DNA of 64,000 nt, from positions 8,146,463-8,210,462 of the forward strand of contig CM047805.1 in assembly GCA_026214975.1 (NCBI GenBank), written 5' to 3'. The first letter of the stretch is position 1. Each line of letters begins with the position of its first letter. Position numbers and translations under genes: made by a program. Positions 13,409-23,505 of the stretch are shown piece after piece. The stretch is from Gentiana macrophylla. Lineage: Eukaryota > Streptophyta > Magnoliopsida > Gentianales > Gentianaceae. Below the pieces are notes generated by a model. It ran no database searches, had not been told where the DNA came from, and saw only the letters and a list, made by a program, of their open reading frames with translations.

Positions 13409-14269
13409 TTAACAATGTTTGCTTGCGGTGCACGCAACACCATATTTAATTTTATTTTTTTCAGATTCCAAAAGATTCTTCTTAACAACTTCCTCTGTAA
13501 TTTTGACTGGATCTTCACTGCTGATAAGCCCAACACTGTTGTTAGGCCCAACTTTATCAGATATTACATTACTAGATGTTGTTGGAATATTGGGCCTGTC
13601 GCAAATACTGGGCCTCTCTAAATGACTAAAAGACGATTTGCTATCTGAAAATGCATCTCCAGGTCCACATGTTATAGCCTTGGGCTTTCCAATATGGTCA
13701 GCTCGAGCACTAAGACAACGACTCAAAGTGGGCTTTTTAAATCCACAGTGCCACACATCAACATTATCCCTGCTGAAAATTTTAGACTTTATGTCAATTA
13801 CTGGACCTTTAAATGCTAATTCATTGGGCCTCTTCACTGTGGACAGCTTCAGAAAAGCTTTCAATTTGCAGTAATTAACATCGGCCTTAATATTAGCATT
13901 TTCCAAAACATAAGTAATTGACCATGGACATTCCTTGTCATTCAAACTGGCATAAGCATTACCAAAATAGGTCATATTTAAACAACAAGATACTGGGAAC
14001 ATGAACTCTGCCTGTTTGCAATCAGGTTCGCATAATCTGTTATCAAAAACTCTAACCCTAACACAACCTTCAGAATTCATTGGGCAATGAGGTCTGTACA
14101 TCAACAGACAACTATCTATCATCACTAACAGATTCTTCATCTTGTTGAATGCCATGTCAATAAAACTAGGGTATTTTAACTTAACAGATACAACAGATGA
14201 TCCTGACTTGATATCAGTACAATCAGTCTCGTAATCACCAGAAATGGTTTCAGCTAGTGGGATTTCCAT
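13409..14269 (-). CDS. BC1/30K-type movement-protein-like ORF of geminivirus origin, uninterrupted
   Basis: An open frame of 286 codons starts with ATG at 14269 and ends with TAA at 13409, the longest intact frame in the viral segment. The body (roughly residues 30-190) has the pattern I know from the begomovirus DNA-B movement protein BC1, a 30K-superfamily protein that carries viral DNA between cells. The pattern comprises a central Pro-Trp followed by a beta-rich stretch, a Lys-Leu-Ser-Thr motif, and Pro-Val-x-Asp-Ile-x-Ser-Lys before a conserved Asp-Val. The length is close to BC1. The last 90 residues are polar and low-similarity, also usual for the family. It lies about 350 nt from the replication stem-loop and on the same strand as the Rep remnant. 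There are no frameshifts, unlike its neighbour Rep. Family placement is by eye and needs a profile search. Confidence 0.8.
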   Translation of the reverse strand: MEIPLAETISGDYETDCTDIKSGSSVVSVKLKYPSFIDMAFNKMKNLLVMIDSCLLMYRPHCPMNSEGCVRVRVFDNRLCEPDCKQAEFMFPVSCCLNMTYFGNAYASLNDKECPWSITYVLENANIKADVNYCKLKAFLKLSTVKRPNELAFKGPVIDIKSKIFSRDNVDVWHCGFKKPTLSRCLSARADHIGKPKAITCGPGDAFSDSKSSFSHLERPSICDRPNIPTTSSNVISDKVGPNNSVGLISSEDPVKITEEVVKKNLLESEKNKIKYGVACTASKHC

Positions 14270-14563
14270 TCTGTTGTAGATGCTTTTCCCAAAAAATCAA
14301 CAGAAAACCAATCAATCGGAGAAAACTTCAGAAAATTCTTCGTTCCGATCAATTGCTACAGTAAAAAGTCGCTTTATGAATAGTACTCAGAGGAAAATTT
14401 CAAAAAGAGCAATGATTGTCTGAGATACGATAGTTGCTAAAGCAGAAAAGATAAAAATAAACGCGTTTTCACTATTGCTCAGCAGTGAAAAAGTACCGAC
14501 AAGAACTATTGTACAACAGTAAAAAGGGAATGTTGACCAACAATCAGATACTGTATCCACGTG

Positions 14564-14586
14564 GGTGGGGACAGCTGTCTACCACC
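14564..14586. promoter_or_regulatory. Near-perfect 23-bp palindrome, candidate Rep-binding iteron pair
   Basis: A GGTGG arm and a CCACC arm flank a perfect GACAGCTGTC core; only the positions joining arm and core mismatch. It sits about 26 bp from the stem-loop base. Geminivirus iterons are short GG-containing repeats near the origin, so the arms could be a binding pair, but this is inference. Confidence 0.45.
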
Positions 14587-14611
14587 AATACCAAATCAGA
14601 TGCCAACACGT

Positions 14612-14645
14612 GTGCAAAACCTGTAATATTATTTGGTTTTGCCAC
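14612..14645 (-). promoter_or_regulatory. Rolling-circle replication origin stem-loop with nonanucleotide
   Basis: The arms GCAAAACC (14614-14621) and GGTTTTGC (14635-14642) pair perfectly. Two more pairs follow after a one-base bulge (14612-14613 with 14644-14645). The 13-nt loop holds the geminivirus nick-site nonamer TAATATTAC in canonical form on the minus strand (14631 down to 14623). On the plus strand the loop reads TAATATTAT. The loop and stem sizes match geminivirus origins. Canonical spelling suggests the minus strand is the virion strand. Confidence 0.85.
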
Positions 14646-14683
14646 GTGAACGGACAGGATTAAAAATCAGAATCAGAGGGTAC

Positions 14684-14690
14684 TATAAAT
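14684..14690 (+). promoter_or_regulatory. TATA box upstream of the rightward small ORF
   Basis: TATAAAT lies 78 bp before the ATG at 14768 and 40 bp beyond the stem-loop. This is the spacing expected for a geminivirus first-gene promoter. Confidence 0.5.
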
Positions 14691-14767
14691 GTCCCTCTGT
14701 CCCTCCGCAAAACCATTGTAAGAAAGAAGTTCCAAAACACTATTTCTCTTGTTTTTTGCATGTTCGA

Positions 14768-15082
14768 ATGGCTAAGTTGTTTTTTTATGTCTTGCGTTGT
14801 GGGGGTAGGGGAAGATGTGGTTGTGATATGTCAAAATACGTCCATTATGAATTTTTTGCTGAAAGTAGTTATGCTTGGAAACACGCTGTACATGTATCAA
14901 CGTGTTTCCCAAAATACATTGTTACTGGTCTGACTACACTTGTTCTGGCATGCTGGTGTTTGTATCTTACATTAGCTGCCGTTGTGGGAGTAGTTAGCAA
15001 AATAGACAGTGTTTATGGACTTAGGGGAATATGGATTTGGGTTTTTACATTGCTGGGGAGTAGAGTCCTTAGATATCTGTGA
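14768..15082 (+). CDS. Small membrane-protein ORF next to the viral origin
   Basis: A 104-codon frame opens at ATG 14768 after a TATA box. Residues about 5-20 are Cys/Gly/Arg-rich. Residues about 50-76 form one strongly hydrophobic segment long enough to span a membrane, and the C-terminal third is also hydrophobic. Position (first rightward ORF after the origin) and size resemble the small movement proteins of monopartite geminiviruses, which also have one membrane segment, but I see no residue-level match. Its 3' end overlaps the presumed RPA stop codon on the other strand (15069-15071) by a few bases. It may be a viral V2-like gene or a chance frame. Confidence 0.4.
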   Translation: MAKLFFYVLRCGGRGRCGCDMSKYVHYEFFAESSYAWKHAVHVSTCFPKYIVTGLTTLVLACWCLYLTLAAVVGVVSKIDSVYGLRGIWIWVFTLLGSRVLRYL

Positions 15083-15952
15083 ACTTCATTTTTTTGATGG
15101 GTGTCACCGGTGCCAATGATTCTGCATTTCCATCTTTTCCGGTGTTCAGGTGCACTTTCTCTTGCGAGTCTGTCTTTCTGCAGTGCGTGGTCATCTTTTG
15201 TTTATATGTTATTTTGCGGGCGTTTTCCTACTGAGCCTGCAGGTTAACATGTTTGTTTCGTTTAGTCAATGCTGTGGCTTTTACTAATGGTGAAACAGTA
15301 GCTGAAGTTGCACGTGTTGGGACAAGTATTTAGTGTATGCAATTACCTGTTGTCTTCTTCTGCACTATTTCTGTTGTGATGGTATGAGGCGTCTGATGGT
15401 GAGGTTCGTTCGGGCTCTCGAAGTGCAGCTGTTGGATTGAGTATCGCGTTTTGCGGTCATCGAATCTCTTTCTCTGCGCACGCACTTGGGTGCTAATTGT
15501 CATATCAGCTAGGCGTGTGTTTGTGCCGCGTAGCAGTTCATGCGTTTCCTGTGAAAGTGGTTGAGCATTGTTACATGTGTTGTGTGGGGTATGATTTTTC
15601 ATTAATTGTGTTAATCTGAAATGTACCTGCTCAGTCATGTTGTGCATTTCTACAGAGCTTTTCTTCAGTATCTCCTCGGCGATGCTATCAAACATAGTGA
15701 CCATGACTATGTCCGATGTGTCTGTCATGGAAGCATTTAGCTTGCACCTGTATAAGTTTCAGTGTAATTTGTAGGCTAGCAGTGTTGTTTATGTTTAAGG
15801 CGCAGATGTGTGCGGTTTTACCTAAGTTTTGCTATCTGGTGGCATTGACAGACGAAGCAAAAGTAGCTTTCACCTGGTGTGGCCGTGATTGTAGACATGC
15901 ATTTGGGGCAAGAGGTATACGTGAGTTGTTGCCTTGTATTTTCTATTGTCAT
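15069..15952 (-). pseudogene. RPA70-like protein, C-terminal exons (Helitron-associated)
   Basis: Replication protein A large subunits bind single-stranded DNA, and plant Helitrons often carry such genes. One exon (15822-15952) encodes a C4 zinc ribbon (Cys-Pro-Lys-Cys ... Cys-Phe-Val-Cys) typical of the RPA70 DBD-C domain. It ends at a GT donor (15821). After a 74-nt intron (acceptor AG at 15748) the next exon (15347-15747) continues with the conserved segment around Phe-Asp-Ser-Ile-Ala-Glu. That exon ends at another plausible donor (15346). A last coding tail reaches TAA at 15069 through a lysine-rich end typical of these proteins; its acceptor is uncertain. The upstream exons are missing: at 16093 LTR element B begins. 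Confidence 0.75.
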
Positions 15953-16092
15953 CTGTATTTTCACCCACACGTTCTGCGTGTTTATTCATAACAGTTAGTA
16001 AACGAAGCGAACGATTGAAGGTGAATGTTAGTAGGTGAATGGGGTCGTTTTATTGCACGTACCTTCGTGTCTGGGACGATTTCTGAAATTTG

Positions 16093-18040
16093 TGTTGGAA
16101 TAGTGTCCTAAACCCAATCGGGTTGGACCGGATCCGACCGGTCGGATCATTTCTACTATTTCTTTATGTTTGTACATATATTAAATGGCTTTTCGTTGTC
16201 ATATATATGTTCTTTTAAAGAACCAATTATGAATTGTTATATGATAACGCCCTTAGTATTAAATCGTGATAGAAAACCATGATAGGCGATTATGGTTGAT
16301 GAGATCTCTAATCACTTTAATAAGTTTGATACTTAAATGTCTCTAGGTGATGTACTATTAAACAGGGCATTGATAGTATAAACAGACTAGCACGTATTAG
16401 ATGTCTTCTCTTTTAGTAAGGGGATAGATCTCGCCTATCGAAGTGTAGACACACTTGGGTATGCGGACGGCGTGTATTAGAGAATGCGTCGTTAGGATCG
16501 ACCCCACTTACACGGATAAGTGTCACACTATGTGGCGGTTGTGTAATTATCCTTAAGACCGAGTCTTCATGGCATCACGGTGTGGATTGTCATGCTTTGA
16601 CACTATTGAGGTTTCCTAGCCATGGGGCGATCATGCGGTAGTGATTGGGTGTGATCTTCAAGCACGCGGAGTATACATGATTGGTCGTCCGGGAATCGCG
16701 TGCCTTATCGATAGGGGTAAATATCCGAAAGGGCCTTCTTATAAGGAATGTCTTGTTCTCGTGAATCTTTGCAAAGTGGGAGTAAACGTGTTACTTCGAG
16801 AGCTTGATATCCAGATTATAAGATACGGTCGTTGATGTTTGGACACTCGACTAACGACCGTATGGATATTATTACAAATGATAGGATTGTAAGTTACACG
16901 GTAATCGCTTTCACATGAAAGGTAGTAGTCATTGCATTTGACTCTTCCGATGATTGGGGGTCACGGTGTGTTGCTAGACGCTATCCCGTGATCGTTAGGC
17001 ATGAAGGGCATTTTCGTAATTTGCACTTTATGTCTCACGGCCAACATATTCGAAGCCTATCGGGTCACACACATATGAACATCCAAATGGATTAAAATGT
17101 GGTTATAGATGATAACCAAATAAGGAAAGTTTATCTCGAGACTATAAAGGTTATAGTGGTAAATTAATATGGTGGTATTTATTTATTATGAATAAATATA
17201 ATACAAGATATTAATTATGATGATTAATTAAATATGTATATTGATACATATGTAATTTAAAATTATGTATATATGATATACATGTATTTTGCAAATTAAT
17301 TAATCATAGCATTATATTAATTAAAGAATTTTCCATAAATCAATTTTATGGTAAGTTGGGGCGCCACATTCAAGTTGTGATTCATACTTGGATTGTGCAA
17401 TTTAATTAATATGATTATCATATATTAATATTAGATATTAATGACTATAGATTTGCACACATGTGTAAATTGATTTATGGTAATAAAATAAAGATAGTCA
17501 ATATTAGATATGGACAATATCTTGGAAATATTTAATATAAGATATTAAATTAAATGAGATAAATCAATCACATTAATTATGTTTCCTTATTTTTATTGGA
17601 AAGAGGTTTTCTTCTCCTCTCTCCAAGCTAGGAATTTCGCCTCCCCTATATAAGAGAGGGGATTGCCAAGCTCTTAAGTACACCATTCTTCCAAGAGCAA
17701 TTGTTCTTGTGAAAAATTGCAAGAACTCATAGTTCTTGTGTAAGAAAGAGGGCTTCCTATAGTGAGTTTGTGAGGAGGAAAAAAGTCCGGTCTAGCAACC
17801 GGGTTTTCCGATAGCAATCCATGGTGGGATTCCGGCGGGTGTTCGTGTGGGACTAGCGGTAGAGGCCGAACACTGGGCGGCTCCATGTCGAACTACTCTC
17901 CTGGGACGGTCAAAGCGTCGATCTTTTAGATCAACCAAGGTAACCACCGTCTAATACTTGTTTGTTTATTGCTTAAAAGTCGATCTTGGGTCGATAGGAA
18001 ATAAATTTTGAATTCACCGCGTTCCGCTGATTTCCTAACA
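16093..18040 (+). mobile_element. 5' LTR of Copia element B
   Basis: It starts tgttggaatagtgtcc and ends gatttcctaaca, immediately followed by the iMet PBS. It is the inverted counterpart of the LTRs of A, sharing the ggttggaccggatccgaccg block and the gatcttgggtcgatagg block near its 3' end. The length of 1948 bp makes this the cleanest copy of the family LTR. It interrupts the RPA-like gene of the Helitron. Confidence 0.85.
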
Positions 18041-18056
18041 GTGGTATCAGAGAGAG
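18041..18056 (+). other. Primer-binding site of element B
   Basis: GTGGTATCAGAGAGAG directly follows the LTR. TGGTATCAGAG matches the initiator-methionine tRNA primer site. Confidence 0.85.
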
Positions 18057-21000
18057 CTTCGAGCTTAAGCAATAAGCGTGTTTATTTGCGTAGTTAATTT
18101 TATCGTTTAAATCACGTAATTAAAAGATGATATATTTTGATTCGTAAAACGATACACGAAAAGAAATTATTTTGTTATGTGTATTTTATGTTTCAATGTA
18201 GTTCATAGTTGTGATTAGTCGATAGATGCAAGATTCAAATCACGATACGTTAAGTCGAGGTTGAGTGATGGATTCTCGTGAACCCACTCTTCGTTAATTC
18301 GATGTGCTCGATTTTTTCGTCCCGTGATATTTATTGTGCATAGATATCTCGTTGTTTAGTCGTGTCATGGTTTAGGAAACCAACGACATCCCTTTTGATT
18401 ACGAATCAAAAGGAAAGAAACAAAAGAGAGATTTAATTTTAATTTAATTTTAGAATAGTTCTAATTAATTAAAATTAAAATTAAAATCATTTAAAATTAA
18501 TCGTTAATTTTATTTCGATTAAAATCATTTAATTAATTAAATGTTAATTAGTTAATTGATTAGATAAAATTATTTAATGGATTAAATGTTAATTGATTAA
18601 TTAAGACGCAAGTAGTTAATTTTTAATTTTATCTTTTTCATAAGATTTTATTGTATGGAATAGATATAGTAGATATAATATGATTATATGGACCCCGATT
18701 GATCATGGACTCGACCGATAGGATAGATGTGAATGATTTAATTTTTCTGTTGGTTTAAAAATTGTCCTAGGCATTATGAAGAACGTGACCTAGTTTATTT
18801 TCTCATTTATCCCATTCCGTTGGCTCTCCCTGCAAAGGCGGGTATATTAGATAGAATTGAATGTAACAAGAATGGAGCGTAAGATGGAGACCAAAGAAAG
18901 ACGAAAATGAAGATCCCATTGGAGAATGGTGCATTAAAGATCCTATTGGCGGTTGCAAATACCCTTAGATTGTGACCCAGCGGTTTCGCTCGGCTTTGTA
19001 TTCAAACCGCACTCTAGGAAAAGTCCATGATCATACCGGTTATTTTACGCATTTATTTATTTTGTGCTTGTATTTATTTTATATGATACGATAGATGCAT
19101 GACTAGGCACGATCTAGATAAATGTGTAGGATGTATGTTTATAGAGATAGACATATTTATGATGAGACCATAATTAAAATTAATTAAGTGAATTAATTTA
19201 CATAAATACTTCCACCTCAAAAGAATCAAGTTGAAATTGCCTCCCATATTATAATGACGGTGAAGAGCCCTTGTTCGGATCCAACTCATCAGCCAAAGCA
19301 GGGGGTTGACCTACCTCGGGTATATCGTTATTATCGAGATATGATCGTATGAGATCTCACGAATATTGGGGTTATAACTTGACTAAGAATTCTCTCGGCC
19401 ACCAGCCAAAGCGGGGTCGTTTGGATTTTAGAGGCAAGGGTTTGACTACTTCATAAGATGAAAATTGTCAAAGAGTTGACTAGTCAAACAACAAGAGTCG
19501 CATAAGATACGATTGACAAAGAGTTGTCTACCTATTATGCTATTTTCGGCCCACCAGCCAAAGCGGGGGTCGCGGTAGTTTAGTGGGATCTTGTCCACTA
19601 AAGAAATTAATAATTCTTGAAAGTCAATTGGGAGTAGTTGACTAGTGGGAGCAAAATCATAAACCAAAAGACCATTTTTGATTTTACGTGTATAAACAAA
19701 CAACACTCTTTTATTTTCATTATTTTAATGTTGTAGTTAGCAAATTCTATATTTATGTTTTATTCTCGATTAGTAAAACCAAACATGATCATTACTTTTT
19801 GAGAATCGTTCTCAAATATGGTTAAGTAGTTTTAATCCTTTTTAAATAAGCAATGACACGAGCAATCCCGTTATAGTAGTTAGAGACAAGGAGACTACAT
19901 AATTGATGCAAGATCTCGAGACTTTAATTATTAAAGGAAAGCGGAAGCTCATGATATTGATACGATCCAAGATGATCATTCAGTCATACGATGACAAATA
20001 ATTCAAACGTTGAATGAGAATGACCATGTCTAATTTTGGAAAGGTTGTTTTCAAAATTAAAAGATTTAAGTAACGACTTAATTATATCATTGCTTAAAGG
20101 TTAATTGAATAGTCAATGTTTGAATACGATTCAAAAGGTTAAATAAACTATTTAATAACTTTAGATTTTCTTTATGAAAGGAAATTGAAAACATAGCTCT
20201 TGTGATCTTTCTTAAGTCTTATGAAGACTCCAATAAGAAACATTTCTCAAGTGCTTAAAGGATTAAAAGGAAAGTTAGGGCATGTGCTTAAATAGAGAAC
20301 TTATCGAAGTTTCTATTCTAGGCAAGTGAGTTGAGATAAACCTATCTAAGTTCAGGTCAACTCTTAGATATGTGATATCTTACGAGTGTGATTAAGCTAG
20401 AAAGGTTAAATCCAGATATGAAAGGTGAAGCAAACGTTGTGACACTTCCATATTCTGGATCTAGTAAACGATAAGGAACTAAATAAATGTTATTATGTTC
20501 CGGTTCTTATGAAGGACACAAGTTCAGTTATTTGTTAGGATTTAGTAGACACATTCAATTGTAAAGAATAAATGTTATTCCGATAAAGTTGGAAGGTCAC
20601 TGAATCTAACATACTAGATTGATGTCACTATATAGATGATATATGTGATGGGATCTCAACTAAATATTTGTATGGTTATTATCCTTGATTTGTGGTTACT
20701 CTGACATAGTCTCTCCGAAGGGAAGCGTGTAATTAAACGTCATTCGATGATGTTGAACCATATGATTATGAATCATGTGGGTTATAATGATCTTATCCAA
20801 AGAGGACTAAAATACCCTTTTATGAAAAGGTTATAAAATCTAGAAAAATTGTCTAAAGCCTAAACATACCGATGTTTGTTGGCTTATGACAATTAATGCT
20901 ACAAATAATTGTTTGTTAATCTCTATGACTATTTTTAGAAATAGTTGAATGTACTTATTGAAGTACGACAATTGAAAGCCCAAAAGTTCGAGCCAAGATT

Positions 21001-21468
21001 TAATATAAGATTGATGAGCTACTTAGGAATTAATCTTCAATTGGATTGAAGTAATTAATACTTGAAGGGTGTTTCAGAAGTCGTCTGAAAATGAATAAGA
21101 TTCTCCCTTGAAGGATACCATCTTTGAGATACATAATTAGATTGTGTTCCCAAAACGGAAACAACACTTTATATGATAAAGGTGTGACGCAAGCCATGCA
21201 AAGTATCCCTTACCCGCTTCGGGATAGAGCCCTTATACTTAACCAAGTTCCAAAGAATAAAGGTTGAATAAATTCCATATTAGATATGGAAGAGGATAAT
21301 GTCAAATCTATCTTAACCGATGATTTGTAGTTGTCATAAGCAAAGTCAGAAAGGCTTGGAGCCTTGTACGACATACGCAACTTTGTGGAATATCTTAGCA
21401 AGTATGCTGGATATTATTTACTTGTCCGTGGAGCAAAATGTTTGTCTCCAAACATGCCGTCTTCTAGC
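18041..21468 (+). mobile_element. Internal region of Copia element B, truncated
   Basis: It matches the internal region of A in inverted orientation, from the leader (18640-18830 versus 10440-10640) to about two thirds of the way in. Homology ends at ttctag (21468), where Helitron sequence resumes. No ORF of useful length survives. There is no 3' LTR and no PPT, so the 3' half was deleted, apparently together with the middle exons of the RPA-like gene it had entered. Confidence 0.75.
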
Positions 21469-22000
21469 AACGAATGAACCAAGCAGGCATAACATATTGG
21501 CATGCATTTTATGCTCATATGAACTATACATCCGATAGCACAAAACGGATCATGAAAGCAGAAAACCGACCTACTGATCAAGTAGCATTAACCAATGACC
21601 AAAACAACTCAAATATCTGATACTCAACATACAGAGTATTTAATAAATTAAGTTGATAAACTGATTTGCAAGGCAGGCCTACTAAGGCTTTCTAGGACAT
21701 GATTCGAAGGGCCTATAAGAAAGGCTCGATTAACAGACTATTCATAACACATGCTGCTGGCCCGTGAACAACATGATAGATAGATAGATCCAAAAGAGCA
21801 TTCAGCACAAGATAGAAGCATACAAGTCAAATATTGTAACATGAAGTCAAGATGCCTTAGCATATGCAAACAACATAACAGACAAGACTCTTAGACTTGG
21901 TTAATTAAAAACGTAAAACCAGACAGAGATTGAACATAACATGCAACCCGATCTACCCTCTCACCCACTTTAATATTTCTCTGTAGAAAACAAGCCTCTA
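21469..22000 (-). repeat. Helitron internal direct repeat, copy R1
   Basis: It shares about 500 bp of collinear text with 27850-28340 and part with 28826-29100. Shared marks include 'caggcctactaaggc', 'aaatatctgatactca' and 'ttaattaaaaac'. It flanks RepHel on its 3' side and contains no gene. Confidence 0.75.
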
Positions 22001-22233
22001 AGAGGGGGACCGTGTCCCCGCAAGTATTATGTGCACGATAGCTTAAGAGTTCTCCCATAGAAGGGATACTAAAGGTCACGCACAGCAACAGGGCACCGAA
22101 AAAAATAACATTACCAAACAGAAAGAAGGAGAAACCGCAACAACCAAACAGACAGCAACACATGCAAGAGTCAACAGTCCAAAACCTAAGCCATAACCCA
22201 ACATCCGATCTGTATGAATATAAATCAACATAC

Positions 22234-22374
22234 CTCGCTGTCCATTAGTACCATCTTTTGAAGCCGCTTCGTGTTCTTTGTAGTCGTGACGTTTCCCTTC
22301 TCAATGACTAAAACCGTTGCACGCCAGTCTGTGCTGCGAGGGCGAATTGCTGGGATAAGCAGTTGAGGAGTCAT
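22234..22374 (-). CDS. RPA-like gene, first exon (N-terminal OB-fold start)
   Basis: The ATG at 22374 opens a 47-codon exon that ends at a GTATG donor (22233). The peptide has the opening of an RPA/DUF223 OB fold: Trp-Arg-Ala-Thr-Val-Leu-Val-Ile-Glu-Lys, a basic turn, then Met-Val-Leu-Met-Asp-Ser-Glu. It lies 215 bp downstream of RepHel on the same strand and in register with the C-terminal RPA exons at 15069-15952. It is therefore probably the other end of the same gene. The middle OB-fold exons are gone. Confidence 0.65.
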
Positions 22375-22588
22375 GGCCTGCAGGAACAAGCTATTGCATT
22401 AGTCATTTCATTAGTATGTATCATGCATATGGTACCTTGGAGAGTAAACCTAGACCTATTAACATTTAAAAAAATTTCTTCATGAAACGTGAGTATGTTA
22501 GCAGTGTACCTTAGAGTCTGTGTTGGTGCGTGTGTACAATGTTTTAATTTTTTACGCATATGGTTCGGTGCGTAATTGTGCTGCTACC

Positions 22589-23440
22589 CTAGTGGCCGGC
22601 TACTATCTCTCGGTACACACTGTTTTGAGTTCTGCGTATGTTAGGGCAATCTGGCAGGTCCGGTGGTACGATTAGTACTCTGATGGAGTTTGATTTTCTA
22701 GCCCTATAGAGGGCAACGTACAACTGGCCGTGTGAGAAGACTGCTTCTCTCAGGTACACGCCGACTCGATCTAGCGTCTGTCCTTGTGCCTTGTTTATCG
22801 TCATTGTGAAGAACAACCGAATGGGGAACTGATGCCGTTTAAACGGTATGCCAGACCTCTTGTCCTCATTCGATGCTTCCAAAGGTATTCTGTGAAGCAG
22901 GGTTATCTCCCTGATATTCGGGCCGCTTGCTATTTCTGCGACTATAGTGTGTGAGCGGAGTTCTTTGCATAGGAGGCGTGTTCCGTTGTATAGTCCTTCC
23001 GTAGGATTCATGTTTCGCAGCATAATGTCAAGGCTGTTTATTTTCAGTTCCAGTTTATGTGGGGGAAGGCTGCTTGGATTTAGAGTGTTTAGGAAATCCT
23101 CAAAATCGCCTTGTTGTTGCAAATCTATAGCAATGTCTGTGATGTAGTATGTTGAGAGCTCCCAAGGCATTTTGAAGAGCATCGTGGCATTAATATCATC
23201 CACGCATGCATTCTTTGGAGCCAAGATAGCTTGGTTTATGACTCCTGTTGGATTGTTTCTGAAAACGTTTATGTCTGGATAGAAAAATTCTATTAGTTTT
23301 TGTAGAGATACCTGTTGATCTGTGAAGGGTATGACCATTGCTGATGGCAAGGTTATATAGCCATCTAGGTCTTCCGATTCAGTTCCGTTTCCAATCCGGA
23401 GCAGATAGTCAGTGAAATCTGGGTCGTGTAGTGCGCGCAT
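22589..23440 (-). CDS. RepHel fragment: C-terminal PIF1 helicase domain
   Basis: A 283-codon frame ends with TAG at 22589. It contains helicase motif V/VI text: Thr-Ile-Asn-Lys-Ala-Gln-Gly-Gln-Thr and Gly-Gln-Leu-Tyr-Val-Ala-Leu-Tyr-Arg-Ala (usual Ser replaced by Tyr), near the C terminus. It continues the frame of 23506-23988 after a short break. Confidence 0.85.
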   Translation of the reverse strand: MRALHDPDFTDYLLRIGNGTESEDLDGYITLPSAMVIPFTDQQVSLQKLIEFFYPDINVFRNNPTGVINQAILAPKNACVDDINATMLFKMPWELSTYYITDIAIDLQQQGDFEDFLNTLNPSSLPPHKLELKINSLDIMLRNMNPTEGLYNGTRLLCKELRSHTIVAEIASGPNIREITLLHRIPLEASNEDKRSGIPFKRHQFPIRLFFTMTINKAQGQTLDRVGVYLREAVFSHGQLYVALYRARKSNSIRVLIVPPDLPDCPNIRRTQNSVYREIVAGH

Positions 23441-23505
23441 ATTCTATGTAAGATGTATTCTCTGGAATGATGCCATAATGGCGATCTGATCAGGCACGCA
23501 TCGAT

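Larger units (their letters stand above)
14270..14767. promoter_or_regulatory. Geminivirus-like intergenic (common) region
   Basis: Non-coding DNA lies between divergently oriented ORFs: the movement-protein ORF leftward and the small membrane-protein ORF rightward. It contains the replication stem-loop (14612-14645), a near-palindrome (14564-14586), three CACGTG motifs (14558-14563, 14608-14613, 14643-14648) and a rightward TATA box (14684-14690). This is the layout of a geminivirus origin/bidirectional promoter. Confidence 0.75.

Noticed and set aside
13415..13874. Plus-strand ORFs inside the movement-protein gene
   Set aside because: Antisense shadows of the 286-codon frame.
15716..15991. 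Plus-strand 91-codon ORF, at first taken as a possible coat-protein relic
   Set aside because: The minus strand here encodes an RPA zinc ribbon with splice sites; the plus frame has no match. I found no coat-protein sequence in the viral segment.
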